Source: Strigomonas culicis (taxonomy: Eukaryota; Euglenozoa; Kinetoplastea; Trypanosomatida; Trypanosomatidae). From it: DNA of 29,862 nt. Positions 8,255-16,968 of the stretch are shown piece by piece; position 1 is the stretch's first letter; each line of letters opens with the position of its first letter. The position numbers were made by a program, and so were the translations under genes. Where the stretch lies: assembly GCA_000482145.1 (NCBI GenBank), contig AUXH01000189.1:1-29862 (forward strand), given 5' to 3'. The notes beneath the pieces were generated by a model. The model saw only the letters and a program-made list of their open reading frames with translations, had not been told where the DNA came from and did no database searches.

Positions 8255-11200
8255 CTACGCGACTGTGGCCGGTGCGTGGCGCTGCTGCTGCTGCTGCTCC
8301 GCAGCGAACAGCGCCGCCAGCGCCTCTCCTGCCGCATGGATCTCCTGCACCTGGCTCTGCTGATGGGCCTCCGAGAACTGATCGTCATAGAAACCAGAGG
8401 TACGGTCCACGCCATTCGTGGCGCGTCCGTCCGAGGGGGCCAGCAGGCGCAAGACCTGGGCGAGCGCCGGCGAGGGCGCCGCGCTGCTGCAGGCCATGCC
8501 GCGCCGCACGCAGGCCTCCAAAAAGTAGAAGCAGTTGAACTGGTCGAAGCACGTCTCGAAATCCTCCTCATCCAACAGGTTCTCCTCCGGGTCGTCCTCG
8601 TCGTCCTCGGCGGCGGCGTGCGGGCCGCCGCCGCGGGCATGCTGTGCCTGCGCCACCATCTTCGCCAAGGCGTTGTGATCCTCGCCCAGGAGGTCCGCGT
8701 CCTCCCCATCCGCATCGTCGGCATCGCCCTCGTCGTCGTCGTCCATGAAGTCATCCTCCTCGTCGCCGCCGGCGTTGTGCAGCCAATCGTCGTCCTCGTC
8801 CTCATCGCTCTCCTCCGTGACGTCCTCGTAGGACTCGTCGTCGGCCTCGTCGACGGCGGGCGCGTGGTGTTGCTGCTTCTTCTGCTGCTTGGCCAGTCGG
8901 CGCTGCAGCTTGCTGAGCGCCGCGCCGGCCGCCTCGCGCTCCGCCTGTGCGAAGTAGAAGAGCAGCCCACTCCGCGTGAGGGTCAGCAGCACAGCGGCCC
9001 ACGCCTCCGCCGCGGCGCCGCTGCTGCTGCCGCCGGCCGCGGAGCTATAGTACAGAAGTGTGACCCCGACCGCCGCCAGCAGCACCCGGCGGTCGTAGCC
9101 GCGCACATGCGGGCTGGCGGTGGAGCGCATGGCGAGCTCCGTGTACTGCTCGAAGAAGGAGGCGAGGCACTGCGCCGCCTGCAGCTGCGCCACCGCCGCG
9201 CCGGGGTCGCACAGCATACAGGAGAAGATGTTGTTGGACAGCAGGAGGAGGTAGGTCGGGCTGCGGCCGACGCGCGGCGTCGCGGCGGTCGCCAGCGCCT
9301 GCAGCAGAAGGCAGCCGACGAGCTCCTCCAGCGCCGGCGAGAAAGGCAAGTCGGCGCAGGGCTGGCTGTCCCCGGCGTCCCGCAGCAGTGCGGTCAGCGG
9401 CGGCAGGAGCACCTTCGCGAAGTAGCTCTGCAGCATCGCGTCGTTCACCTTCGTGACGGCGCTCATCTCGCGCAGCCGCAGGTGACCATTCCGCAGGACC
9501 GTCTGCGACATGGCCAACACGAGCTGCGCGCCGGTGGCCGCCGGCAGCGGCTCGCCGCCGGCGAGCGCCGGCAGCGGCACGAGCAGGAAGTTGACCGGCT
9601 CGAGCGACACGTAGTTGTCGAGCGGCGCGAGCATCTCCTGGAAGTAGTCCGACGCGCCCTGCTCGACGACGAGGCGGTGGAGGCACGGCACGAGCCGCCA
9701 CAGCGGTGGCGCGACGGCCGGGCTGCGTGCGAGCAGTGTTGTCAGCAACTGCAGCGTCGGGTCCATGAATCCGAAGGTGCCGCCGCTGCTGCGGCTGAGG
9801 ATGGCGTAGAGCATCGGCGCGACGCGCACTTGGATCTGGCAGTACGTGTCCGCCTCCAGCGCGGCGGCGGCGCTGTCCGTGCTGCACGCCGTCGGCGGCA
9901 GCGCGCGCACGAGCGTCGTGAGGGTCTCCATCAGCTCGTCCGCCACCATGAGGGCGTCCGCAAAGTGGTCCTCGTCCTCATTGAAGACCCCGTCCTTCTG
10001 CAGCGCGGCGGCCGGGTCGGCGGCCTCGAGCGCCGTGTACTGCTGCGCGACGCGCTGTAGCACGCGGTCGAAGTGCTGCACGAGCATCTCCGTCAGCGCG
10101 ACCGCCCACTGCGTCAGTGTGTCGCGGTAGAAGGAGATGGTCTTGCGCAGTGTACGCACGACGCCGTCGTTGTCCAGCTGCCGCATCACGTCGAAGTACT
10201 GCTGGATGAGCGTCGCGATGCACGGCGTGACGACCGGCCGCGCGTAGTCGTGGCGGATGAGGCGGCTGAAGCTCACACAGGCCTGCACCCGCACCGGCGT
10301 CTCCGCGTCCTGCAGCAACGGCAGCACGGCCTCCAGCGCCTGCTGGTAGCGCGCCGGGTCGCTCCAGCTGATCATCGGCGCGAAGACGGCGAGCACCTGC
10401 ACCGCGCGCGCGCGGAGGAAGCCCAGTGGGCACCGCGCGCACGGCACAACGTAGTGCAGCAGCACCTGCTCCACGTTGCTGTCGCCGAACTGCAGCGCCT
10501 CCAGCACCTTCTTGAAGTGGAAGAGGCAGTACAGTGCCGCGTCGATGCGGCGCGCCGCCTGCGCGGCGAGTGGATGACACTCCGCGTTGGTCTCCGTCGC
10601 CTCCGCGGCGAGCCCCGTGTAGGCCTGCAGCTGGTTCATGATGAAGTTCACGAGGCTCGTGACGAGCGTGCGGTCGTGGAACTTCTTCGTCGGCACCGCC
10701 AGCGCGAGAAGGAGGCTGGTCGAGACCACCTTTGCGCTGTACAGGTCGCCGGCGGGGCTCGTCTGCTTGCGCACGTACTCCTCCGGGTTGAGCTGCCACA
10801 GCTCCTCGTCCTCATGTGAAAAGCAGAGGCGGGGGAAGAGCAGCACCGTCATCAGCTCCTCCGCGTGCGGCTGCAGCAGCGTCGTGTAGCACGCCGCGTG
10901 CTCCGCCGCGGTGGTGAGCACCTCGAGGCAGAAAATGTAGCCCTTGGAGGTGAGCGGGACCGGCTCCGCGTGCCACCGCACGACCTGCAGCGCCGCCTCC
11001 GTCAGCCGCACCGCGTACTGCTCCACGAAGTGGGTTGCGCAGCCGCGGGCGCGCTTCTCGCAGTGCTTGGGCACCAAGAAGTCCAGTAGCACCTTGTGCG
11101 CGAAGCGAAAGAGGTACTTGATGTACTTCCACACGGGCGAGCTGTGAAAGGCATCGAAGTGGTCGCCGCGGTCGCCGTTCGGGTGCTGCAGCTCCGCCTC

Positions 11201-12190
11201 GATGGCCATCCGCGAAAGCACGAGCCACACATCCAGCACGACGCCGACCGGCGCCGCGACGCACTGCAGCCACACGTTCTTGAAGGCCTCGACCGGACAC
11301 CAGCAGTGCGGCCAGCGCGTGCTGCTCAGCGACAGGAATACCTTCAGGATGACCCGCATACAGTGGGACAGCTCATCAATCAGCGGCGTGAAGCTGCCGA
11401 GGGACGTCGGGTACGCGAGCGGGTCCGCCTCCAGCGCGCGCCGCTGCGCCAGCAGACGCAGCGCGGCCTCGCTCCAGAGGTGGAACAGCAGCTGGTAGAG
11501 CGACGTGAGCGGCGGGAGGAAGCGGGTGCAGAAGGCATCCGTCGCGGCCGCGTCCGCGTGCAGCGGGTCGTCGAACAGCTTCGCGCAGCCGCGCAGCACG
11601 CCGAGCAGCCCCTTGAGCTGCAGCAGTGTCTGGATGCCGGCGTCCTCGAGCGTGCCGGCCTGCAGCGCTCCCTGTAGGCTCTGCGCCCCGCCGCCGAGCA
11701 GCGCCTCCAGCTGCGGCACGAGCGCAGGCCAGTGGCCCGGGTAGTCGTAACGCAGCAGGTCGCCCGTTGCGGCCAGCAGCTGCCGCCGGATCTCCTCCGC
11801 CACGTGCGGGGCGCTCTGCAGCGGCACGATGGCGCACTTGATCTGCTCCCGGATGGGCTCCGAGAAGAGCACAGCAGTCGGGCCGCCCGCCGCCGCCGCG
11901 CGGTTCCAGTCCTGCTTGGTCACCAAGTTGCGGAAGTGGATCGCGGCGGCCAGCTGCACACTGCGCTGCTGCTGCTGCTGCGGCTGTGTCGGGCTCGGCG
12001 GCAGGCGCAGCGTCGCGAAGCGGAGGAGGTCGTGCAGAAAGGTGGCGCGGCGCGTGGCGAGCTCGAGGAGGGCCCGCTCGGCACCCTCGCGACACGGCTT
12101 GTCCGCGTCCAGCGTCGCGGAGAAGAGCTTGTAAAGCGTCTCGTCATCCACCGGGTGCTGCTGCGCATCGCCCGGTAGAGATGGATCCAT
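8255..12190 (-). CDS. Importin-7/8 (Nmd5/Sxm1) type karyopherin
   Basis: The protein is 1311 residues from ATG 12190 (MDPSLPGDAQ). The frame is open further upstream only through a (CA)n repeat with no ATG. Residues ~13-97 form an importin-beta N-terminal (Ran-binding) domain, with AAAIHFRNLV matching the family's A-x-x-LKN signature; a Pro/Gln insert interrupts it. HEAT-type helices follow. The segment DEELWQLNPEEYVRK is almost the same as the importin-7 signature DEELWQ-x-x-P-x-EYIR, and FLRARAVQVL and SDYFQEMLAPLDNYV also align with importin-7. Near ~1100-1175 is a long Asp/Glu-rich stretch, as in the importin-7/8 C-terminus. These receptors carry cargo such as ribosomal proteins and histones through nuclear pores under RanGTP control. 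Length is somewhat above the ~1040 typical of importin-7, from insertions and the extended acidic tail. Identification is strong. Confidence 0.92.
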   Translation of the reverse strand: MDPSLPGDAQQHPVDDETLYKLFSATLDADKPCREGAERALLELATRRATFLHDLLRFATLRLPPSPTQPQQQQQRSVQLAAAIHFRNLVTKQDWNRAAAAGGPTAVLFSEPIREQIKCAIVPLQSAPHVAEEIRRQLLAATGDLLRYDYPGHWPALVPQLEALLGGGAQSLQGALQAGTLEDAGIQTLLQLKGLLGVLRGCAKLFDDPLHADAAATDAFCTRFLPPLTSLYQLLFHLWSEAALRLLAQRRALEADPLAYPTSLGSFTPLIDELSHCMRVILKVFLSLSSTRWPHCWCPVEAFKNVWLQCVAAPVGVVLDVWLVLSRMAIEAELQHPNGDRGDHFDAFHSSPVWKYIKYLFRFAHKVLLDFLVPKHCEKRARGCATHFVEQYAVRLTEAALQVVRWHAEPVPLTSKGYIFCLEVLTTAAEHAACYTTLLQPHAEELMTVLLFPRLCFSHEDEELWQLNPEEYVRKQTSPAGDLYSAKVVSTSLLLALAVPTKKFHDRTLVTSLVNFIMNQLQAYTGLAAEATETNAECHPLAAQAARRIDAALYCLFHFKKVLEALQFGDSNVEQVLLHYVVPCARCPLGFLRARAVQVLAVFAPMISWSDPARYQQALEAVLPLLQDAETPVRVQACVSFSRLIRHDYARPVVTPCIATLIQQYFDVMRQLDNDGVVRTLRKTISFYRDTLTQWAVALTEMLVQHFDRVLQRVAQQYTALEAADPAAALQKDGVFNEDEDHFADALMVADELMETLTTLVRALPPTACSTDSAAAALEADTYCQIQVRVAPMLYAILSRSSGGTFGFMDPTLQLLTTLLARSPAVAPPLWRLVPCLHRLVVEQGASDYFQEMLAPLDNYVSLEPVNFLLVPLPALAGGEPLPAATGAQLVLAMSQTVLRNGHLRLREMSAVTKVNDAMLQSYFAKVLLPPLTALLRDAGDSQPCADLPFSPALEELVGCLLLQALATAATPRVGRSPTYLLLLSNNIFSCMLCDPGAAVAQLQAAQCLASFFEQYTELAMRSTASPHVRGYDRRVLLAAVGVTLLYYSSAAGGSSSGAAAEAWAAVLLTLTRSGLLFYFAQAEREAAGAALSKLQRRLAKQQKKQQHHAPAVDEADDESYEDVTEESDEDEDDDWLHNAGGDEEDDFMDDDDEGDADDADGEDADLLGEDHNALAKMVAQAQHARGGGPHAAAEDDEDDPEENLLDEEDFETCFDQFNCFYFLEACVRRGMACSSAAPSPALAQVLRLLAPSDGRATNGVDRTSGFYDDQFSEAHQQSQVQEIHAAGEALAALFAAEQQQQQRHAPATVA

Positions 12191-12196
12191 AGCAAC

Positions 12197-12198
<2 letters not shown>

Positions 12199-12229
<31 letters not shown>
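12199..12229. repeat. (GT)n microsatellite in the importin 5' UTR
   Basis: A 31-nt uninterrupted GT run starts 9 nt upstream of the importin ATG. On the minus strand it reads as a His-Thr repeat in frame with the importin, but no ATG precedes it, so it is treated as untranslated. Confidence 0.9.
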
Positions 12230-12230
<1 letters not shown>

Positions 12231-12384
12231 AGGGGCACAACTGATAGGGATGGCGCTCACCGATGCCCTTCTTGTTGTTCAACTTGTTTGTTTGTTTTGT
12301 TTTCTGGTGTGGTTGGTGTTGCTGCTGTTAACGGTTGTTTTGTGAATACTTCCCGTTCTTTTTTCTGTGGTGTTAACGGCTTGG

Positions 12385-12437
12385 CTTGGATGCGACAGAA
12401 CGTGAGAGCGTGGAGAGCGAGCGAGAGAAAGAGATGG
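12385..12437 (-). promoter_or_regulatory. Possible trans-splice acceptor for the importin gene
   Basis: A minus-strand C/T-rich stretch (complement of ~12399-12437) is followed by AG at 12386-12385. The predicted 5' UTR is about 195 nt and includes the (GT)n repeat. Other AGs are possible. Confidence 0.35.
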
Positions 12438-12583
12438 GCATGGTGAACAAAAATAAAATGGCATACAGAGAGAGAGGGGAAAAAGGGATGTAAAACAAAA
12501 AAATAGAGTGTCTGTCACTGCCGTCGCACTGACGTGAATTGGTCTTTTTTCCGCTCCTGTGAAGCATGATCAGGCGGTTGTGT

Positions 12584-13396
12584 CTAGCTGGTGTTGGGCG
12601 ACCCGCCACTGAAAAAGTCGGAGGACGCCTTGGGCAGCACGTGGTCGTCGCCGCCGCCGTCGAGTGCGGCGCTGTTCACCTGCTCCGACATGGTGTTGAG
12701 CTGCACGACGTGCTTCGAGATCTGCCGCAGGTTGTCGCCCACGGCCGCGAAGTCCGCCTCGAGCATGCGGTAGTGCTCACTGATCTCGTCGAAGGAGTGG
12801 TCGTCGAAGCCGCTGCGGCCGGTGCGGTCCCCCGCGCTCTTCGGCTCGCTGCCGACGGGCGCCGCCGCCGCGCCGAAGCTGGGGCCGCCCACCGACGTGC
12901 CGGAGTTGCCCAGTGTGTAGCTGTTGCTCGTGTTGTTCACGGTGGCCGCCTCGGTGAGCGGCACGCCGCCGCTCGTGTTGGGGTCGAAGGTGCTGCCGTT
13001 CGGCACCCCGGTGACGCTCAAGCGCTGGAAGGACCGCGACAGCGGCGACGAGGGGCGCGAGGAGGGGCCGCCGCCGCTCCCGCCGCGGCCGGTGAAGGAT
13101 ATGGAGTTGGTCGACGTCAGCGGCGGCGGCCGGCCGCTCGGCGCCGCCTTGCTGCCGGGCGGCGGCTGCGCGCTCGCGAACATGGACGTCAGAATGGCGT
13201 ACTCACTTTCACTGCTGGTCTTGAGGAGCGTGCAGGAGCGGTAGAAGACCTGCGTCTCGATCTCCGCGATGCGCCGCATCTCCCGCAAGAAGGACTCCTG
13301 CGTGTTCATGTCGCCGAAGGCGTTCATGCGGCCGGAGGTGAAGTCTGCCTCGATCTCCTGCAGCTCCGCATCGACGCTGGTGAAGTCCGTGTGCAT
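12584..13396 (-). CDS. Unrecognised helical protein with a disordered centre
   Basis: The protein is 270 residues from ATG 13396. I do not recognise the family. Residues ~1-80 are helical and charged (DAELQEIEADF, FLREMRRIAEIETQVFYRSC). The middle ~85-195 is rich in Gly, Ser, Pro and Thr and is probably disordered. Residues ~200-250 form a second amphipathic helix region (ISEHYRMLEADFAAVGDNLR, then LNTMSEQVN). The C-terminus is short and Asp/Ser/Gly-rich. There is no signal peptide or membrane segment. Two helical ends joined by a flexible linker suggest a structural or adaptor protein, possibly coiled-coil, but this is inference. GC-rich codons, sharp edges against AT-rich spacers and an upstream splice-type tract support it as a real gene. 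Confidence 0.8.
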   Translation of the reverse strand: MHTDFTSVDAELQEIEADFTSGRMNAFGDMNTQESFLREMRRIAEIETQVFYRSCTLLKTSSESEYAILTSMFASAQPPPGSKAAPSGRPPPLTSTNSISFTGRGGSGGGPSSRPSSPLSRSFQRLSVTGVPNGSTFDPNTSGGVPLTEAATVNNTSNSYTLGNSGTSVGGPSFGAAAAPVGSEPKSAGDRTGRSGFDDHSFDEISEHYRMLEADFAAVGDNLRQISKHVVQLNTMSEQVNSAALDGGGDDHVLPKASSDFFSGGSPNTS

Positions 13397-13774
13397 GTAT
13401 CGATGTATAGATTATGATACTATTTTTTTTTTAGAAAAAAAAGAAATGTAGAGAAAAGGTACCCCTCTATATGTGAAACGATTGTGTATTCTCTTTTTTT
13501 TTCTCTCAACAAGGAAGGAAAGAGAAGAGGACAAGAGAGAAAAAAACAGATACGCGAGAAGAACGAGAAGCACATAATTATCCCTTTTTTCAATGTTGTT
13601 GTTGTTTCTTGTAAATAATGTAAAAAAAAAAAAGAGGGAAATGCCCTCACACACACAAAGTCACGCTTCTATACAAAAGGTAACCGTAACTCATTGAAAC
13701 AGATGGGAACAGCATATTTTTTTTTTTTTGCGATGGGCGTCTATGAACTGAGATGCGAGGTGCGCTCCGCGGCG
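13397..13774. other. Intergenic spacer
   Basis: An AT-rich spacer with A- and T-homopolymers and two purine blocks (13430-13459 and 13513-13549). Nothing coding is supported. Confidence 0.6.
13420..13459 (-). promoter_or_regulatory. Candidate trans-splice acceptor for the 12584-13396 gene
   Basis: A minus-strand T/C-rich run (complement of 13434-13459) is followed, after an A-run, by AG at 13421-13420, about 24 nt before the ATG. Confidence 0.4.
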
Positions 13775-15058
13775 CTAGACGTAGTTCTCCAGGTAGAGGT
13801 TGGGTACGAGCTGCTTCAGGGATAGCCCACCCGCCTGGATCTCCGCGGTGACAGCCTCCACGGTCGCGCCCAGCGCGGTCGCGCGCGCCTGCCCGGCGGC
13901 CAGCTTCTCGCGCTGGCGGTCGGCGGCGCGACACTGCTGCTGTAGCTGTGCCTCACACAGCTCCCGCTCGCGCGCCAGCTGCGCCATGCGGGCGTCGATG
14001 TCGGCCACCTCGCCGCGCAGGGTGTCGCAGACGAGCGCGTGCTGCTGCACCACCTGCTGCAGGTCCGTCACCTCCGCGCGTGCGGCCTGCAGCTCCTCGC
14101 GGTACACGCGCAGCCGCCGCGTCGTGCTCAGCAGCCGCCGCGCGTGGCCCTCCGCCTCGTCCGCCTGCTGGTCGCTGCGGCAGCTGCCCACGATGAGCTG
14201 GCGCACCTCCGGCGGCAGCGGGCCCTCCATGAAGCCACTCGCCGTCGGCGGCGGCCCGTCGAACTCGGCGGGGCCCGCGCGGCCGCCGCTGCTGGCCTGC
14301 GGCGGCGTGTACACAGCAGGGGCGGCGCCGCTGCCGGCGGCGTCCGGCTGCTTCCGCCGGGGCTCCGACGCGTGGGGCTGCAGCCGCGTGGCCTGCGCGG
14401 GGTGCGGCTTTGTTGCGAGAGGGATGGAGACCACTTCGCTGCTAAAGGGGTGGCTCGGGTCGCTCGGACTCCCACCCGCGGCTTGGCTGTTGTACAGCGC
14501 CGCGTAGTTCACCACCGTCGTCCCGTTCTTCTTCATGGACGCCATGCGGACGGTGGGGCTGTACACGAACGCGGTGCTCGCGGAGGGACGGCTCACGTGC
14601 TGTGCGGACGCGCGGGCGCCGCTCGCCTCCCCGGTCGTGTGTCGCCTGCGGAGAAAGCCGCTGGTGGCGGAGCCGCTTCTGCGGGACCCGCCGGTCGCTG
14701 TGCGGGGGGTGGACGAGGCGGAGGAGGAAGACGCAGTGGGCGCGCGCGCCGGAACGGAGCGTCGCCGCTGGAGATACTCGATGTTGGGTAGGAGGGGCCG
14801 TGTGTCGACCGCAATGCCAGGCGCGCTCGCCGCGGAGGAGAGGTGGTGATAGACGCGCCTGCTGCAGCTGCTCGCTACCGTGTCTCTGTCGGTGGTGCGC
14901 TGCTGTGGGGCGACGTCAGTAGGCACAAGCGGTCGGGTGCCGTTCGGACGAGGCGGCGGCGAGGAAGAGGGGGTGGGGCGAGAGGGGTGGGGGTGCAGCG
15001 CGCCAGAGAGGTCTGAGGAGAAAGAGTAGCTGGTGCGTGCAACGCCGCAAAATGGCAT
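13775..15058 (-). CDS. Unrecognised coiled-coil protein with a disordered N-terminus
   Basis: The protein is 427 residues from ATG 15058 (MPFCGVARTSY). I do not recognise the family. Residues 1 to ~280 are rich in Ser, Pro, Arg, Ala and Thr with no clear fold. Residues ~303-408 are strongly heptad-like (LRVYREELQAARAEVTDLQQ and DIDARMAQLARERELCEAQL), predicting a long coiled coil. It ends in a distinct hydrophobic/aromatic tail, SLKQLVPNLYLENYV, which could be a docking motif. There is no signal peptide or membrane segment. This layout is common in trypanosomatid cytoskeletal or flagellar proteins, but that assignment would be a guess. A clean splice-type tract 14 nt upstream supports the start. 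Confidence 0.82.
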   Translation of the reverse strand: MPFCGVARTSYSFSSDLSGALHPHPSRPTPSSSPPPRPNGTRPLVPTDVAPQQRTTDRDTVASSCSRRVYHHLSSAASAPGIAVDTRPLLPNIEYLQRRRSVPARAPTASSSSASSTPRTATGGSRRSGSATSGFLRRRHTTGEASGARASAQHVSRPSASTAFVYSPTVRMASMKKNGTTVVNYAALYNSQAAGGSPSDPSHPFSSEVVSIPLATKPHPAQATRLQPHASEPRRKQPDAAGSGAAPAVYTPPQASSGGRAGPAEFDGPPPTASGFMEGPLPPEVRQLIVGSCRSDQQADEAEGHARRLLSTTRRLRVYREELQAARAEVTDLQQVVQQHALVCDTLRGEVADIDARMAQLARERELCEAQLQQQCRAADRQREKLAAGQARATALGATVEAVTAEIQAGGLSLKQLVPNLYLENYV

Positions 15059-15072
15059 TCAACAACTAAGAT

Positions 15073-15125
15073 CTAACCAAAGGAAAACAGAATAAAAGAA
15101 AGAGCGAGAGAAAAAAAAAAGAGAG
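15073..15125 (-). promoter_or_regulatory. Candidate trans-splice acceptor for the 13775-15058 gene
   Basis: A long minus-strand C/T tract (complement of ~15081-15125) leads to TTGGTTAG, with the AG at 15074-15073, about 14 nt before the ATG. Confidence 0.6.
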
Positions 15126-15231
15126 TATACATTAGTATACACGTACCTCAAGAGCAGCTTATCTCTTTTCTTTTTCATCCCTACCATGTTCCGTCACCTT
15201 TTGTTACTTTTGTTGTTGATGATGATGATAT

Positions 15232-15432
15232 TTAATAACACCATGTTCGATGTGTTATTGTTATCTTCCTCCTTTTTTTTTGTTTTTCTTTCAGTCTCAG
15301 TGCCGCGCATAGCTGCACTATCGTGTTCGATACGGCAACGCGCGGCGCGTCGGCAAGGCGTGGTGGCTGGCCCTTCACTGCATACATACACGTTGCCTCA
15401 GCCCCTTCACGCGAGGAGCGCCAACACATCAT
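15232..15432 (-). other. Possible small gene or gene relic in a GC-rich island
   Basis: A frame of 66 codons begins at tandem ATGs (15432 and 15429). Its first ~45 codons have GC-rich, gene-like codons (for example GQPPRLADAPRVAVSNT). It then enters Lys/Arg- and Thr-rich AT sequence and stops. No homology is recognised. The composition change inside the frame suggests a decayed fragment, a structured non-coding RNA or a short young gene; I cannot choose between them. Confidence 0.25.
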
Positions 15433-15593
15433 ATAAAAAGAAAACGGCTAAAGAGTAACATCAATACGATTTGTTTGTTCGTCTGTTTTATTATTATTAT
15501 TATTATTTTTATTATTATTATTCCCTTTTTTTCTTTTTTAGTGATGAAGTTTAAACCAGAGTTACGAATATAAAAAATAAAAAAACGCCGCCG

Positions 15594-16316
15594 TCACGGC
15601 GCGGGGTCCGTCTCTTCCCCAAGTTCTTTTCGCATACCGACGTGGTCAATCCCGTCCTCGACGAATACGTCCGTGACGACACGATAGCCGGACTTGCGGT
15701 AAAACCCTTCCACGGCGGTCTGTCCATGCAGCACGACGGTCGACAGCCGCATCTCCTCCCGCGCGACGCGCTCGAGCGACGCGACGAGGAGGGCGCCCAA
15801 CTTGTACTGCCGCACCTCGCGAAGCACGCACAGACGCTCCAGCTTCGCGACCGGCGCCGCAAAGGCGCCGAGCGCGCTGGACGACGTCACCGCGCGCAGC
15901 CGAATTGTCCCGACCGGGACGAGCTGTCGGTCGGCGGCGGGGTGCGCGGCCTCCAGCCGCGCCACCGCCGCGGCCGTGAGCGTCTCCCACCGAATGTAAG
16001 GCAGCGGCGGCGCCTCCATCGCCTCGCCGCCCTCCTGCCGCCGCGTCTCGCCTTGGAAGAAGAAGGCGGTCGCGGTCACGTCCACGTAGGCCACGAAGTG
16101 GATGGATGACCCCTCGTGCCCGTCGCGCTCCAGCTCCTCGGGGATCTGCTGCTCCCCCGCGAAGACATGGAGACGGATGCGGAAGGCATCCGCGAAGACG
16201 GGCGGCACCTCCCCCGCGACGCGACGCACAACAATCACCGGGCGGCTGCCGGGCGGCACCAGCGTATTCAGGTCCACGCCGAACGCATTGGCCTGGGCAG
16301 ATAAAGGTGAAGTCAT
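15594..16316 (-). CDS. GNAT acetyltransferase, array member 1 (last transcribed)
   Basis: The protein is 240 residues from ATG 16316; the frame's earlier GTG is not credible as a start. It carries the GNAT fold, close in pattern to bacterial ElaA/YjcF proteins: an N-terminal strand (RPVIVVRRVAGEV), a helix ending in RLHVFAGEQQ (compare VF-x-x-EQ in ElaA), SIHFVAYVDV, then the acetyl-CoA motif A region KLERLCVLREVRQYKLGALL, motif B VVLHGQTAVEGFYRKSGY, and the C-terminal EDGIDHVGM that closely resembles EDGIPHIGM of ElaA. GNAT enzymes move acetyl from acetyl-CoA to an amine; the substrate is unknown. No targeting signal or membrane segment is seen. A ~50-residue insert between the two halves is variable among the four copies. 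It is the copy furthest from the near-identical central pair in position, and clearly diverged in sequence. Confidence 0.88.
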   Translation of the reverse strand: MTSPLSAQANAFGVDLNTLVPPGSRPVIVVRRVAGEVPPVFADAFRIRLHVFAGEQQIPEELERDGHEGSSIHFVAYVDVTATAFFFQGETRRQEGGEAMEAPPLPYIRWETLTAAAVARLEAAHPAADRQLVPVGTIRLRAVTSSSALGAFAAPVAKLERLCVLREVRQYKLGALLVASLERVAREEMRLSTVVLHGQTAVEGFYRKSGYRVVTDVFVEDGIDHVGMRKELGEETDPAP

Positions 16317-16968
16317 CACACAAAGATGCTTTACAAAAAAAAAAAAACAGTAAGTAAGAATCGGGCGAAAACAAAAAAAAAGGCAATAATAAATAAGAAT
16401 TAAAAAGGTCTATGTGCACGAAAGGAATACAACAGCGCACAGCAGCAACACGGAGAAGAATAAAACTAAAAAATTGAAAAGTTTGTTTTCTTGACGGTAA
16501 TAGAGAACTTACTTGTTGACTTAATGCAAAATGGTAAAATTGAAGACAAAAAAAAAAGAAACAGTGGAAGAGAAACTGACAATAACGGTGAACATAGAAG
16601 TCTATCCAGACATGTAAAGGGTGAAGAAACAAAACACAGAACACACAGTTTAAGCTGTTTTATTCTCAGTATATATACATATATATATATATATATATTA
16701 ATCATAATCAATAGCAATATCATTTTATAAAAAAATGAAAAAAGAGTGTGTGTTTTTGTCCTTATTTCTCCTCGCAGATCACACGGCAGAGACGCTGTAG
16801 ACATCACAGCAAACATGTGTATATGCTGTGCGGTGCAAGGAAAGGAAAGAAGAAGAACAAGGGCACTGCTGAGTTTTCATCAACGGTTAAGAATAATAAT
16901 AATAATAATAATAATAGTAAAGCGTAAAAACACAACAGTGATCGAATTGGATGTTATGCTGTTGTGTC
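16317..16968. other. Intergenic spacer between GNAT members 1 and 2
   Basis: Very AT-rich, with an alternating TA stretch at about 16670-16699 and an (ATA)n run near 16892-16916. No gene is supported. Confidence 0.6.
16329..16383 (-). promoter_or_regulatory. Candidate trans-splice acceptor for GNAT member 1
   Basis: Minus-strand T-rich runs (complement of ~16336-16383) lead to GTAAAG, with the AG at 16330-16329, about 13 nt before the ATG. Confidence 0.4.

Larger units (their letters stand above)
12191..12583. other. Intergenic spacer upstream of the importin gene
   Basis: The spacer holds a (GT)n repeat at 12199-12229 immediately before the importin start, GTT-rich sequence around 12270-12340, and purine-rich blocks at ~12399-12480 that give pyrimidine tracts on the minus strand. 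No gene is supported. Confidence 0.6.
15059..15593. other. Intergenic spacer with a GC-rich island
   Basis: AT-rich overall, with a (TTA)n run near 15489-15523. Unlike the other spacers it contains a GC-rich stretch at about 15298-15425 (see that entry). Confidence 0.6.

Noticed and set aside
8600..8880. Long acidic stretch in the importin as an anomaly
   Set aside because: Importin-7/8 proteins normally carry an Asp/Glu-rich region near the C-terminus, so this supports the assignment.
8198..10060. 620-codon open frame on the plus strand
   Set aside because: It is antisense to the importin gene, whose reading frame has importin-7 signatures. The plus-strand translation is low-complexity and Arg/Gln/Leu-rich.
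15315..15350. Possible tRNA (T-loop-like GTTCGATAC)
   Set aside because: The flanking bases do not form a T-stem, and no matching A-box, anticodon arm or acceptor stem was found.
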